Positions 51,377 to 63,560 of a DNA stretch of 64,000 nt are shown piece by piece. The notes under the pieces were generated by a model, which worked only from the letters and a program-made list of their open reading frames with translations, was not told the DNA's origin and ran no database searches. The DNA is from Nocardioides sp. URHA0032 (GTDB lineage Bacteria > Actinomycetota > Actinomycetes > Propionibacteriales > Nocardioidaceae): the NCBI RefSeq assembly GCF_000620645.1, contig NZ_JIAV01000018.1, forward strand, positions 1-64,000, given 5' to 3'. How positions within the stretch are numbered: the first letter of the stretch is position 1; each line of letters opens with the position of its first letter. The translations under genes were made by a program, and so were the position numbers.

Positions 51377-51976
51377 TCACAGATCAGTCGGGGATGGCTT
51401 CATCAAGGCTACCAACTCCTCGGCTGCAGCGTGAATCTCGTGGTTGACGATCGTCACGTCGAACTCGGTCTCGGCGGCCAGCTCCTCCCGCGCCGTCTCC
51501 AGCCGGCGGGTGCGTTCCTCCGCACTCTCGGTGCCCCGGCCGACCAGCCGGCGTACCAGCTCCTCCCACGAGGGCGGCTTGAGGAACACGAACAGGGCGT
51601 CGGGCATGGTGCGGCGCACCTGGCGGGCGCCCTGCAGGTCGATCTCAAGCATCGCGGGGCGCCCGGAGGCCAGCGCGAGGTCGACCGGCTGCCGCGGGGT
51701 GCCGTACCGCGCCGCCTTGTGGACGACCGCCCACTCGAGCAGGTCACCGTCGGCGACCATCCGGTCGAACTCGTCGTCGGAGACGAACCAGTAGTGGACG
51801 CCGTTCTCCTCCCCCGGCCGGGGCTGACGGGTGGTCGCGGAGACGGAGATCCACACCTCGGGGTGGGTGGCGCGCACCTCGGCGGCGACGGTGCCCTTGC
51901 CGACCGCGGTGGGCCCGGCGAGGACGACGAGACGGGAACGACGCGCTGCCGCTGACGGGTCCTGCGCGTCAGTCAC
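51377..51976 (-). CDS. gmk: Guanylate kinase
   Basis: Phosphorylates GMP to GDP. The 199-residue chain has the P-loop [11 protein letters not shown], the GMP-binding block [20 protein letters not shown] and the lid [21 protein letters not shown] start at 51976 overlaps the mihF stop by 8 bases. Confidence 0.97.
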   Translation of the reverse strand: MTDAQDPSAAARRSRLVVLAGPTAVGKGTVAAEVRATHPEVWISVSATTRQPRPGEENGVHYWFVSDDEFDRMVADGDLLEWAVVHKAARYGTPRQPVDLALASGRPAMLEIDLQGARQVRRTMPDALFVFLKPPSWEELVRRLVGRGTESAEERTRRLETAREELAAETEFDVTIVNHEIHAAAEELVALMKPSPTDL

Positions 51977-52289
51977 GCGCGGCGAACTCCTTCTGGAGCG
52001 CGGCGACCTGCTTGGCGCCCAGGCCGCGGACCCGGCGGCTCTCGGCGATGCCGAGCCGCTCCATCAGCTGACGAGCGCGCACCTTGCCCAGCCCGGGCAT
52101 CGACTGCAGCAGGTCGACGACCCGCATCTTGCCGATCACCTCGTTGCGCTGGCCCTCCTCGAGCACGTCGACGATCGACGCGCCGGAGTTCTTGAGCCGG
52201 TTCTTCACCTCGGCCCGCTCCCGCCGGGAGGCGGCGGCCTTCTCCAGGGCCGCTTGGCGCTGTTCAGGGGTGAGCGGGGGCAGAGCCAC
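51969..52289 (-). CDS. mihF: Actinobacterial integration host factor mIHF
   Basis: A 106-residue nucleoid-associated protein. A long N-terminal helix ([26 protein letters not shown]) is followed by the compact H2TH-like DNA-binding domain with [28 protein letters not shown]. It is unrelated in sequence to E. coli IHF and compacts and bends DNA. GTG start at 52289 with GAAGGA about 9 bases upstream. First gene of the block down to rsmB. Confidence 0.95.
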   Translation of the reverse strand: MALPPLTPEQRQAALEKAAASRRERAEVKNRLKNSGASIVDVLEEGQRNEVIGKMRVVDLLQSMPGLGKVRARQLMERLGIAESRRVRGLGAKQVAALQKEFAARD

Positions 52290-52350
52290 GGGACGGTCCT
52301 TCGAGAGGTGGGTGGGCCTCGGGCGATCTCGCCCGGTCGGGTGCGAGGTC

Positions 52351-52380
52351 AATCTAGTCAGAACACTCGTGGGCCAGCAA
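52351..52380 (-). promoter_or_regulatory. Promoter of mihF
   Basis: -35 TTGCTG (52380-52375), 18 bases, -10 TAGATT (52356-52351) on the minus strand. Transcription would start near 52344, giving a leader of about 55 bases with the mihF ribosome-binding site. Confidence 0.55.
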
Positions 52381-52478
52381 TCGAGGGTTCGTTGTCGGCA
52401 GTGCGCCGGTATGGGTGGGGGCGGGTCGGCCGGGTGGGCGCGGGTCGATGCGGGGTCGATGCGGGGTGGGCGCGGGTG

Positions 52479-52780
52479 GGCGGTGCGTGAGCCACCCTTT
52501 CGGCCGTGCAAAAGGTGGCTGCTCCACCGCCGGCCCGGACCGGAGCTGGTCGGCGCGGGTGGGCGGTGCGTGAACCACCCTTTCGGCCGTGCAGAAGGTG
52601 GCTGCTCCACCGCCGGCCCGGACCGGAGCTGGTCGGCGTGGGTGGGCGGTGCGTGAGCCACCCTTTCGGCCGCGCAGAAGGTGGCTGGTCCACCGCCGGC
52701 CCGGGCTCGTGGGGGCTGGCGCGGGTCAGCGGTGCCCCAGCCACCCTTTCGACCCGGCAAACGGTGGCTGACTCACCGCC
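52479..52780. repeat. Four tandem 83-base hairpin repeats upstream of mihF
   Basis: A 53-base core recurs at 52479-52531, 52562-52614, 52645-52697 and 52728-52780, always 83 bases apart. Each core is a two-part hairpin: outer arms GGCGGTG and CACCGCC, inner arms AGCCACC and GGTGGCT, apical loop about CTTTCGGCCGTGCAAAA. The first three are nearly identical including the linkers (GGCCCGGACCGGAGCTGGTC), the fourth is diverged, and its outer left arm is mutated. In copy 2 one arm base changes (GAACCACC), still pairing as G-U in the minus-strand RNA. This is the main content of the 556-base non-coding region 52290-52845. The flanks 52381-52470 and 52781-52845 are GC-rich and show nothing else that I recognise. 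Confidence 0.85.
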
Positions 52781-52845
52781 GGCCCGGATCGGCCCGCGTC
52801 GGTCCGCATCGGCGGGCACAGGCCGGCGCGGGCGACCGCCCGCCG

Positions 52846-53280
52846 CTACAACGTCAACGGCGTCTTGCAGACGTCGCGCGCCTGTTGGTCGAGGTCCTGG
52901 AGGGCGCGGAGCGTGGTGCCGCTGCCGAGCGCCTTCGCGGCGGCATCGACGCGCGCCTTGTCGTCGGCGCTCAGACCGGACGGCGGGTGGTCGCGGTCGT
53001 ACGTCGCCGGGTCGACCCCGGCGTCCTCGAGCGCCTTCTGCAGGCCCTGGATGCTGGTGACGAGCTGCTGCCACTCGTCGGTGATGTCGCCGGGGGCCTT
53101 GTCCTGGAGGTCCTCGAAGATGTCCAGCGCCTCGAGGAGCGCGTCCGGACCGCCGCTCCCGACGAGGTCGCTGAGCTCCTGCTGGTGGTCCTTCACCGCG
53201 CTGCAGTAGGTGTCCCGGTCCGAGCCGCACCCGGTGAGCAGCAGCGGGAGCAGCAGCGCGGCCACGAGGAGTCTCCTCAT
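52846..53280 (-). CDS. Small predicted lipoprotein at the end of the pyr operon
   Basis: A 144-residue protein with a clear lipoprotein signal ([18 protein letters not shown], Cys 18). The mature part is helical and acidic and contains a second and third cysteine (DTYCSAVKDHQQEL, ...ARDVCKTPLTL) that may form a disulphide. No known function. The start overlaps the pyrF stop (ATGA), so it is coupled to pyrimidine genes, but no role there can be argued. Confidence 0.75.
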   Translation of the reverse strand: MRRLLVAALLLPLLLTGCGSDRDTYCSAVKDHQQELSDLVGSGGPDALLEALDIFEDLQDKAPGDITDEWQQLVTSIQGLQKALEDAGVDPATYDRDHPPSGLSADDKARVDAAAKALGSGTTLRALQDLDQQARDVCKTPLTL

Positions 53281-54086
53281 CCGCGCAGCTCGTCGTTGGT
53301 CCGCAGCACGGCGTCCCGCATGGCCGAGCGGTCCGGCCCGAGTCGCAGCACCTCGCGCGAGGAGCTCGGGAGGACGGCGTTCGAGCCGAAGATTCGGCGT
53401 ACGTCGGCGATGGTGCCGCCCTGGGCACCGAACCCGGGCGCGAGGATCGGGCCGTTGAACGCGAGGTTCTCCTCCGTCGACCCGATGGTCGCGCCGACGA
53501 CCGCACCGAAGGAGCCCAGCGGCCGGGCATCCGCGTTGAGGTGACGCAGGTGGTCGAGCATCCGGCCGGCGACCGTGCCGCCGCCGTCGATCGTGGCGTG
53601 CTGCACCTCGGGCCCCTCCTTGTTGGAGGTCAGCGCGAGGACGAAGACCCCGGCGTCGTGGCGCCGGGCGGTGTCGACGAGCGGGTCCAGGGAACCGAAC
53701 CCGAGGAACGGGCTGACCGTGATCGCGTCGCTGGCGAGCGGCGAGGCGGGATCGAGGTAGGCATCGGCGTAGGCCTGGCTCGTGGAGCCGATGTCACCGC
53801 GTTTCACGTCGAGCAGCACCAGGGCACCGGCGGCCCGGGAATCCGCGATCACCCGCTCGAGGACGGCGACGCCGCGGCTGCCGAACCGCTCGTAGAACGC
53901 CGACTGCGGCTTCACGACCGAGGCGTACGGCGCGACCGCCTCGACGGTCGTGAGCGCGAAGGTCTCGAGCCCGGCCACGTCGTCGGCCAGGCCCCAGTCG
54001 GTGAGCAGCGCGGCGTGCGGATCGATGCCGACGCAGAACGGGCCGCGCGCCTCGATGGCGGCGTGCAGTCGAGAACCGAAGGTCAT
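53277..54086 (-). CDS. pyrF: Orotidine 5'-phosphate decarboxylase, type 2
   Basis: Last step of UMP synthesis. The 269-residue protein is the longer type found in actinobacteria: [12 protein letters not shown], the catalytic Lys-Asp set in [17 protein letters not shown] and the phosphate loop GFGAQGG. The ATG at 54086 ([10 protein letters not shown]) overlaps the pyrD stop; an upstream in-frame start lies within pyrD and lacks similarity. Confidence 0.95.
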   Translation of the reverse strand: MTFGSRLHAAIEARGPFCVGIDPHAALLTDWGLADDVAGLETFALTTVEAVAPYASVVKPQSAFYERFGSRGVAVLERVIADSRAAGALVLLDVKRGDIGSTSQAYADAYLDPASPLASDAITVSPFLGFGSLDPLVDTARRHDAGVFVLALTSNKEGPEVQHATIDGGGTVAGRMLDHLRHLNADARPLGSFGAVVGATIGSTEENLAFNGPILAPGFGAQGGTIADVRRIFGSNAVLPSSSREVLRLGPDRSAMRDAVLRTNDELRG

Positions 54087-55089
54087 GCGGACACTCCCTC
54101 GATGATCCGGCGCGGCCACAGCGGGCCCTCGTAGACGAACGCGGTGTAGCCCTGGAGCAGGGTCGCGCCCGCCTCGAGGCGGTCGCGCGCGTCCTGGACC
54201 GTGGTGATGCCGCCGACGCCGACCAGGCAGAGATCCGGCCCCACCCGCGTGCGCAGCAGCCGCATCACCTCCAGCGCGCGTCCGGCGAGCGGCCGACCGG
54301 ACAACCCGCCCGCACCGACCTCCTCGACCCGGGCCGACGGGGTGCGCAGGCCCTCGCGGGAGATCGTGGTGTTCGTGGCGATGATGCCGTCCAGCCCGAC
54401 GGCGAGCGCGAGGTCGGCGACACCGAGCACGTCCTCGTCGGCCAGGTCGGGGGCGATCTTGACGAGCAGCGGTACGCGCCGGTCGTCGAGCGCCGCGATC
54501 CTCTGCACCGACGTGAGGATCGGCTCGAGCTTCTCGACCGCCTGCAGGTTGCGCAGGCCCGGCGTGTTCGGTGAGCTCACGTTGACGACCAGGTAGTCGG
54601 CGTACGGCGCCAGGAGCCGCGCGGACTTCTCGTAGTCGCGCACGGCCTCGTCCTCGGGCACGACCTTGCTCTTGCCGATGTTCACGCCGAGCACGGGTCC
54701 GGGCCGACGGCCGCGGGCCTTCAGCCGCTGCGCGACCGCCTCGGCGCCGTCGTTGTTGAAGCCCATCCGGTTCACGACCGCACGGTCCTCGGGCAGCCGG
54801 AACAGCCGCGGCGCCGGGTTGCCCGGCTGCGCCTCGCCGGTGACGGTCCCGACCTCGACGTGGCCGAACCCGAGGGCGCCGAGGCCGTCGATGCCGACGG
54901 CGTTCTTGTCGAAGCCGGCGGCCAGGCCGAGCGCGTTGGGGAAGGTCAACCCGAGCGCGGACACCGCCTCCCCCGGCGTACGACGGAGGCGGGTGACCGG
55001 CCGCGCGGCCCGGATCGCCCGGAACGCGCCGTGGTGCGCCCGCTCCGGGTCGGTCCGGGTCAGCACCCGGTCGAAGAAGGCGCGATACA

Positions 55090-55090
<1 letters not shown>
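54083..55090 (-). CDS. pyrD: Dihydroorotate dehydrogenase, class 2 (quinone)
   Basis: A 335-residue flavoprotein oxidising dihydroorotate with membrane quinone. The N-terminal amphipathic helix region ([20 protein letters not shown]) is typical for class 2. FMN and substrate motifs: [33 protein letters not shown] (catalytic Ser) and GVGGITT. ATG overlaps the carB stop (TGATG). Confidence 0.96.
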
Positions 55091-58379
<3,289 letters not shown>

Positions 58380-58383
<4 letters not shown>

Positions 58384-59567
58384 CCCTCGCTTTCGGTGGT
58401 CGAGTAGCCGGTCGTGAGGGACGAGCGACCGGCGTATCGAGACCCCATGAGGCTGACGAAGCGGTCGAAGAGGTAGGCGGCGTCGTGCGGGCCTGCGGCG
58501 GCCTCGGGGTGGTACTGCACCGAGAAGGCCTTGAGCCGCCCGTCGCCGTCGCGGAGCTCGAGGCCCTCGACGACGTCGTCGTTGAGGCAGACGTGGCTCA
58601 CGCTCGCCTCGCCGTACGGCGTGGTCGTGCTGCCGTCGAGCGGCGCGTCGACCGCGAAGCCGTGGTTGTGGGCGGTCACCTCGACCTTGCCGGTGGTGCG
58701 GTCCATCACGGGCTGGTTGATGCCGCGGTGGCCGTACTTGAGCTTGTAGGTGCCGAAGCCGAGCGCACGGCCGAAGAGCTGGTTGCCGAAGCAGATGCCG
58801 AAGTAGGGGATCCCCTCGGCGAGCGCACCCTGCAGCACCTCGACCTGGTGGGTGGTCGCGGCCGGGTCGCCGGGCCCGTTGGAGAAGAACAGCCCGTCGG
58901 GCGACACCGCCCGGACGTCCTCGAGGCTCGCGGTCGCGGGCAGCACGTGCACCTCGATGCCGCGCTCGGCCATCCGGTGCGGTGTCATGCTCTTGATCCC
59001 GAGGTCGAGCGCGGCGACGGTGTGCTTCTTCGGGCCGATCGCCGGCACGACGTACGTCTCCGTCGTCGACACCTCCGAGGCCAGCTCGGCGCCGGTCATC
59101 TCGCCGGACGACTTGACCCGCGACAGCAGCGCGGACGGATCGGTCTCGGTCGAGGAGATGCCGACGCGCATCGCACCGCGCTCGCGGAGGTGGCGGGTGA
59201 GCGCCCGGGTGTCGATGCCGGAGATGCCGACCACGGCCTGCTCGCGCAGCTCCTCGTCGAGGCTCCTGCGCGACCGCCAGCTGGACGCGCGGCGGGCGGG
59301 ATCGCGGACGACGTACCCGGCGACCCAGATCCTGCGGCTCTCCTGGTCCTCGTCGTTGATGCCGGTGTTGCCGACGTGCGGCGCGGTCATCACCACGACC
59401 TGCCGGTGGTACGACGGGTCCGTGAGCGTCTCCTGGTAGCCGGTCATGCCGGTGTTGAAGACCGCTTCGCCGAACGTCTCGCCCGGGGCGCCGTACGAGT
59501 CGCCGTGGAAGGTGCGCCCGTCCTCGAGGACGAGGATCGCGGGGCTGCTGGTGGCATGCAGGGGCAC
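58380..59567 (-). CDS. carA: Carbamoyl-phosphate synthase small subunit with a repeat-encoded tail
   Basis: Glutaminase subunit that feeds ammonia to CarB. The 395-residue protein has the N-terminal CarA domain ([31 protein letters not shown]) and the class I GATase triad: Cys in [11 protein letters not shown], His-Glu in QYHPEA. The family normally ends near LFDRFVSLM; here [18 protein letters not shown] follows, translated from the dispersed repeat at 58394-58445. GTG start at 59567 with AGGAGG 6 bases upstream, next to a PyrR-type RNA element. Confidence 0.96.
58394..58445 (-). repeat. Dispersed hairpin repeat, copy B, inside the 3' end of carA
   Basis: A 52-base copy of the element at 12817-12866, here on the plus strand from CGGTGGTCGAGTAGCC to GTATCGAGACCC. 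Arms are GCCGGTCG and CGACCGGC. Compared with copy A each arm carries one extra base, so pairing is kept. It is read in frame as the last 18-20 codons of carA. Confidence 0.75.
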
Positions 59568-59575
59568 GCCCTACC

Positions 59576-59620
59576 TCCTTCTCCGCCTCACGGGACGGAT
59601 CGTTAAAGGATGTCGAAGCT
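59576..59620 (-). promoter_or_regulatory. PyrR-type RNA element in the carA leader
   Basis: The carA leader (start near 59620, -10 TACGCT at 59632-59627) contains ATCCTTTAACGA, then CCGTCCCGTGAGGCGG (59598-59583) and the ribosome-binding site AGGAGG. The block TCCCGTGAGG (59595-59586) fits the PyrR-binding consensus TCCnGnGAGG. Nearly the same 40 bases occur before pyrR. A hairpin abutting the Shine-Dalgarno suggests translational repression with UMP, as shown for mycobacterial PyrR. Confidence 0.75.
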
Positions 59621-59632
59621 GGGGCGAGCGTA

Positions 59633-60445
59633 TCAGCGGCCGGCGAGCTCGCCGCCCAGCCACCCGAAGGCGTCCACGGTGTGGTCGTTCCAGAAGACCC
59701 GGGTGTGCCCGCCGTCGGCGTACGTCACGGCCTCGGGCTCCTCGGGCAGCCGACCGACCACGTCCCGCACGTCGTCGTAGAAGGCGTCGTCGGTGCCGCA
59801 CCACACCGCCAGGGGAAGTCCCGCCAGCGGCGACAGCTCGGCCAGCGCCGGGTCCGCCGCGGAGACCGCCGGGCTGAACAGCGCGGCGGCGCGGGCCCAG
59901 TCCGGCTCCTCGAGGGCGAACCGGAGCGCGCCGTACCCGCCACGCGACCAGCCCCACAGCGCGCGCCGGTCCGCGTCGAAGCCACGGTCGGCCAGCCAGC
60001 CCGGGAGCTCGTCGCGGAGCATCGCGACCGGGTCGGCCCCGGGGGCCGGCACCCAGCCGGACGGGCCGTCGTCGGTGCCGGCCAGCACGAACGGCGGCGC
60101 ACCCTGCTGCACCGCAGCGGTGAGGAAGCTCCCGAACCCGAAGCCGCGGAAGTCGGCGGCGGAGGCGCTCGAGCCGTGCAGCACCACGACCACGGGCAGC
60201 CCGGCTCCGTCGCCGTACCCGGCCGGCACGGCCGTGAAGAGGTCCACGTCCCCGCCCATGGCTGCCGACGCCACGGGCTCGAGCCCCACCCGGCCCTCCG
60301 GCGCGTCGGGGACGTAGAAGTCGGGCCGGAGGCCGAGCGCACGACGGACCCGTCCGGAGCCGGCGGCCGCGCCACCGAGGGCGGCCGCCCCGGCGACCGC
60401 CGCGCCGCCGCCGACGAGGAACCCTCGCCGCGTGAGGCCGGTCAC
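59633..60445 (-). CDS. Tat-exported alpha/beta-hydrolase (esterase)
   Basis: A 270-residue hydrolase with a twin-arginine signal ([23 protein letters not shown] at residues 6-7), the oxyanion stretch [10 protein letters not shown], nucleophile elbow GWSRGGYGA and a late histidine ([12 protein letters not shown]), like the esterase/mycolyltransferase-type family. It is exported folded and probably lipid-anchored or soluble outside. The GTG at 60445 is chosen because it places RR just after the start. It interrupts the pyr operon between pyrC and carA (160-base gap before it), which may be why carA keeps its own promoter and PyrR element. Confidence 0.8.
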   Translation of the reverse strand: MTGLTRRGFLVGGGAAVAGAAALGGAAAGSGRVRRALGLRPDFYVPDAPEGRVGLEPVASAAMGGDVDLFTAVPAGYGDGAGLPVVVVLHGSSASAADFRGFGFGSFLTAAVQQGAPPFVLAGTDDGPSGWVPAPGADPVAMLRDELPGWLADRGFDADRRALWGWSRGGYGALRFALEEPDWARAAALFSPAVSAADPALAELSPLAGLPLAVWCGTDDAFYDDVRDVVGRLPEEPEAVTYADGGHTRVFWNDHTVDAFGWLGGELAGR

Positions 60446-60605
60446 GACACGGTCGCGCCGGTCATCGCGAGCACGACGCGGCCGGCGGTCACCGCCCCTC
60501 GCGCGCACCCGTGCCAGTCCCCTCCGGCCTCCATGGACGGAACCTAGGCGACCCAGCAGCCGGCCGGCGGGTCACGGCCGGGACGTCACCAGGATGGGGT
60601 AGCGC

Positions 60606-61889
60606 TCACTGCAGCTTCCCGTCCAGGACGGTGGCCTGGCCACGCAGGAACGTCGCGACGACCCGGCCGGGCAGCTCCATGCCGCGGTACGGCGTGTTGC
60701 GGCTGAGGCTCGCGGTCTCGGCGGGGTCCACCGTGCGCCGGGCGGAGGGGTCGTAGAGCACGAGGTTGGCGGGCTCGCCCACCGCGACCGGGCGGCCGTG
60801 CCGGTCCGACACCCGGCCGATGCGGGCCGGGGCGTAGGACATCCGCTCCGCGACGCCCGCCCAGTCCAGGAGCCCGGTGTCGACCATCGTCTGCTGGACG
60901 ACCGACAACGCGGTCTCGAGGCCGAGCATGCCGAACGCCGCGGCGGCCCACTCGCAGTCCTTGTCCTCGTGGGGGTGCGGGGCGTGGTCGGTGGCCACGA
61001 TGTCGATGGTGCCGTCGGCGAGCCCGGCACGGAGCGCCTCGGCGTCGGCGGCGGTGCGCAGCGGCGGGTTGACCTTGTAGACCGGGTCGTAGGTCGCGGC
61101 CAGGTCGTCGGTTAGGAGCAGGTGGTGCGGGCACGCCTCCGCCGTGACGTCCACGCCCTTTCCCTTCGCCCAGCGGATCAGCTCGACCGACCCCGCGGTC
61201 GAGACGTGGCAGACGTGCAGTCGGGAGCCGACGTGCTCGGCGAGCAGCACGTCGCGGGCGATGATCGCCTCCTCGGCGACCGCCGGCCAGCCGGCGAGCC
61301 CGAGGCGCCCGGAGAGCTCGCCCTCGTTCATCTGCGCGTCCTCGGTGAGGCGCGGCTCCTGCGCGTGCTGCGCGACGACGCCGTCGAACGCCTTGACGTA
61401 CTCCAGCGCCCGGCGCATCAGGACCGCGTCGCTGACGCACCGGCCGTCGTCGGAGAACACCCGGACCCGGGCGGCCGAGTCGGCCATCGCACCGAGCTCG
61501 GCGAGCCGCTCCCCGGCGATCCCGACGGTGACCGCGCCGACCGGGAAGACGTCGCAGTAGCCGGCCTCGCGGCCCAGTCGCCAGACCTGCTCGACGACGC
61601 CGGCCGTGTCGGCGACCGGCTCGGTGTTGGCCATCGCGTGCACGGCGGTGAAGCCACCCATCGCCGCGGCCTGCGTGCCGGTCTCGACGGTCTCGGCGTC
61701 CTCCCGGCCCGGCTCGCGCAGATGGGTGTGCAGGTCCACCAGGCCGGGCAGCGCGACCAGACCGGTTGCGTCGACGACCTCGGCGTCGGCGGGTGCGTCC
61801 GCCGGGTCGGCGACCACGCCGCCGCTGAGCAGGAGGTCGGTCGGCGTACCGCCGAGGACCGAGACGTTGGTGATCAGGTAGTTGCTCAT
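60606..61889 (-). CDS. pyrC: Dihydroorotase
   Basis: Zinc amidohydrolase closing carbamoyl aspartate to dihydroorotate. 427 residues with metal motifs LVDLHTHLREPG, LHVCHVSTAGS and ATDHAPH; this is the type I (multifunctional-like) length. ATG at 61889 (MSNYLITNV) is preferred to an upstream frame reaching 61928, which would include repeat sequence. Confidence 0.96.
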   Translation of the reverse strand: MSNYLITNVSVLGGTPTDLLLSGGVVADPADAPADAEVVDATGLVALPGLVDLHTHLREPGREDAETVETGTQAAAMGGFTAVHAMANTEPVADTAGVVEQVWRLGREAGYCDVFPVGAVTVGIAGERLAELGAMADSAARVRVFSDDGRCVSDAVLMRRALEYVKAFDGVVAQHAQEPRLTEDAQMNEGELSGRLGLAGWPAVAEEAIIARDVLLAEHVGSRLHVCHVSTAGSVELIRWAKGKGVDVTAEACPHHLLLTDDLAATYDPVYKVNPPLRTAADAEALRAGLADGTIDIVATDHAPHPHEDKDCEWAAAAFGMLGLETALSVVQQTMVDTGLLDWAGVAERMSYAPARIGRVSDRHGRPVAVGEPANLVLYDPSARRTVDPAETASLSRNTPYRGMELPGRVVATFLRGQATVLDGKLQ

Positions 61890-61948
61890 GCGCGTACTCG
61901 CTTCGCTCCGTGCGCGCATGAGGCACATGGCGCACTGTTTCGATGGGT

Positions 61949-61963
61949 GAGCTCGCTCCGCTC
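61949..61963. repeat. Short GAGCGGAGCGAGCTC repeat after pyrB
   Basis: On the minus strand GAGCGGAGCGAGCTC follows directly after the pyrB stop, within the larger near-palindrome GTGAGCGAGCGGAGCGAGCT. The same 15 bases occur at 12747-12761. The 76 bases between pyrB and pyrC contain little else except a second imperfect palindrome (GCGCG around 61890-61915). Confidence 0.6.
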
Positions 61964-61965
61964 GC

Positions 61966-62910
61966 TCACTCTTCTCCTCCGACGGCGGGCTCGGAGCCGC
62001 CCAGCAGCAGGTACAGCACGGCCATCCGCACAGCGACGCCGTTGGTGACCTGCTCGACGATCACGGAGCGGTCGCTGTCCGCGACGTCCGCGGTGATCTC
62101 CATGCCGCGGACCATCGGGCCGGGGTGCATGACGATCGTGTGGTCCTGGAGGGTCGCCATCCGCCGGCCGTCCAGGCCGTAGCGGCGGGAGTACTCGCGC
62201 GCGGTCGGGAAGAACCCGCCGTTCATGCGCTCCCGCTGGACCCGCAGCATCATCACGGCGTCGGCCTTCGGGAGCACGCCGTCGAGGTCGTACGACGTCT
62301 CCACCGGCCAGCTCTCGACGCCGACCGGCAGCAGGGTGGGCGGCGCGACCAGCGTCACCTCCGCGCCCAGGGTGTCGAGCAGCAGCGCGTTGGAGCGCGC
62401 CACCCGGCTGTGCAGCACGTCCCCGACGATCACGATCCGGCGGCCGTCGAGGTGGCCCCCGAGGTGCCGCGTCATCGTGAACGCGTCGAGCAGCGCCTGG
62501 GTCGGGTGCTCGTGGGTGCCGTCGCCGGCGTTGACGACGCTCGAGCGGACCCAGCCGGAGTGCGCGAGCCGGTGCGGGGCGCCGCTGGCGCCGTGCCGGA
62601 CGACGACCGCGTCCGCGCCCATCGCCTCGAGCGTCAGCGCCGTGTCCTTCAGGCTCTCGCCCTTGGACAGGCTCGAGCCCTTGGCCGCGAAGTTGATGAC
62701 GTCCGCGGAGAGCCGCTTGGCGGCGGCCTCGAAGGAGATCCGGGTGCGGGTGGAGTCCTCGAAGAACAGGTTCACCACGGTCCGGCCGCGCAGGGCGGGC
62801 AGCTTCTTGATCGGCCGGTCCGCGAGCTCGCGCAGCTCGGCGGCGGTCGTGAGGACCAGCTCGGCGTCGTCGCGGCTCAGGTCGGCCGCGCTCAGCAGGT
62901 GGCGCTTCAT
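61966..62910 (-). CDS. pyrB: Aspartate carbamoyltransferase catalytic chain
   Basis: First committed pyrimidine step. The 314-residue chain has the carbamoyl-phosphate motif [13 protein letters not shown], the partner-loop [14 protein letters not shown] and HPGPMVRG. No regulatory pyrI is present; control is through PyrR. The stop codon lies at the edge of a short palindromic repeat. Confidence 0.97.
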   Translation of the reverse strand: MKRHLLSAADLSRDDAELVLTTAAELRELADRPIKKLPALRGRTVVNLFFEDSTRTRISFEAAAKRLSADVINFAAKGSSLSKGESLKDTALTLEAMGADAVVVRHGASGAPHRLAHSGWVRSSVVNAGDGTHEHPTQALLDAFTMTRHLGGHLDGRRIVIVGDVLHSRVARSNALLLDTLGAEVTLVAPPTLLPVGVESWPVETSYDLDGVLPKADAVMMLRVQRERMNGGFFPTAREYSRRYGLDGRRMATLQDHTIVMHPGPMVRGMEITADVADSDRSVIVEQVTNGVAVRMAVLYLLLGGSEPAVGGEE

Positions 62911-63491
62911 GCTGCTCCTCCTCCGGTGCCGATGCCCTGGATCGTCACGGCGTCGGTCTCGTCGATGCCGGCCAGCGTCACCTTCACGCGCTCGACCAGC
63001 GAGGTCGGGAGGTTCTTGCCGACGAAGTCGGCGCGGATGGGCAGCTCCCGGTGCCCGCGGTCCACGAGCACGGCGAGCCGCACGGCCTGGGGGCGGCCGA
63101 TGTCGTTGAGCGCGTCGAGCGCCGCCCGGATCGTGCGGCCGGAGAACAGCACGTCGTCCACCAGGACCACGGTGCGGCCGTCGATGCCGCCGGGCGGGAT
63201 CTCGGTCGGCAGCAAGGCCCGCGCCGGCTTCATCCGGAGGTCGTCGCGGTACATCGTGACGTCGAGCGAGCCGACCGGCACGTCGTACCCCTCGACGGAG
63301 GCGATCCGCTCGGCGATCCGCTTCGCGAGCGGGACGCCGCGGCTCGGGATGCCGAGGAGCACGAGGTCACCGGCGCCCTTGTTGCGCTCGAGGATCTCGT
63401 GGGAGATGCGGGTCAGCGCCCGGGAGATGTCGCGGTCGTCGAGGACGACGCGCTGCCCGTCGAGCGGGCTGTCGTGAGGGTGCGCAGGCAA
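62907..63491 (-). CDS. pyrR: PyrR, RNA-binding pyrimidine regulator / uracil phosphoribosyltransferase
   Basis: A 194-residue PRTase-fold protein. The PRPP motif [13 protein letters not shown] (about residues 108-120) is intact, so residual UPRTase activity is possible. With UMP it binds the leader RNA of pyr genes; matching elements occur before pyrR itself and carA. The start is TTG at 63491 with AGGAGG about 9 bases upstream. Its stop overlaps pyrB (ATGA). Confidence 0.95.
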   Translation of the reverse strand: MPAHPHDSPLDGQRVVLDDRDISRALTRISHEILERNKGAGDLVLLGIPSRGVPLAKRIAERIASVEGYDVPVGSLDVTMYRDDLRMKPARALLPTEIPPGGIDGRTVVLVDDVLFSGRTIRAALDALNDIGRPQAVRLAVLVDRGHRELPIRADFVGKNLPTSLVERVKVTLAGIDETDAVTIQGIGTGGGAA

Positions 63492-63499
63492 CTGCCTCG

Positions 63500-63558
63500 G
63501 ACCTCCTTCTCCGCCTCACGGGACGGCTCGTTAAAGGATGTCGATCGCAGGAACCATA
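63500..63558 (-). promoter_or_regulatory. pyrR promoter and PyrR-type RNA element
   Basis: -10 TATGGT (63558-63553), start near 63546, then ATCCTTTAACGA, CCGTCCCGTGAGGCGG (63526-63511) and the ribosome-binding site AGGAGG. TCCCGTGAGG (63523-63514) fits the PyrR consensus. The sequence from GACATCC to AGGAGG is identical to the carA leader except for one base. Confidence 0.75.
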
Positions 63559-63560
63559 CC

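Noticed and set aside
52354..52760. Small proteins encoded within the tandem repeats on either strand
   Set aside because: The open frames exist because the repeat lacks stops. The products are repetitive, Pro/Arg-rich and without a ribosome-binding site.
52479..52780. CRISPR array
   Set aside because: The repeats are 53-base hairpins whose 30-base linkers are themselves nearly identical in the first copies; unique spacers and cas genes are missing.
61890..61965. Promoter or operator between pyrB and pyrC
   Set aside because: Only low-complexity palindromes of a type also found at 12747-12761; no -10 or PyrR consensus was seen.
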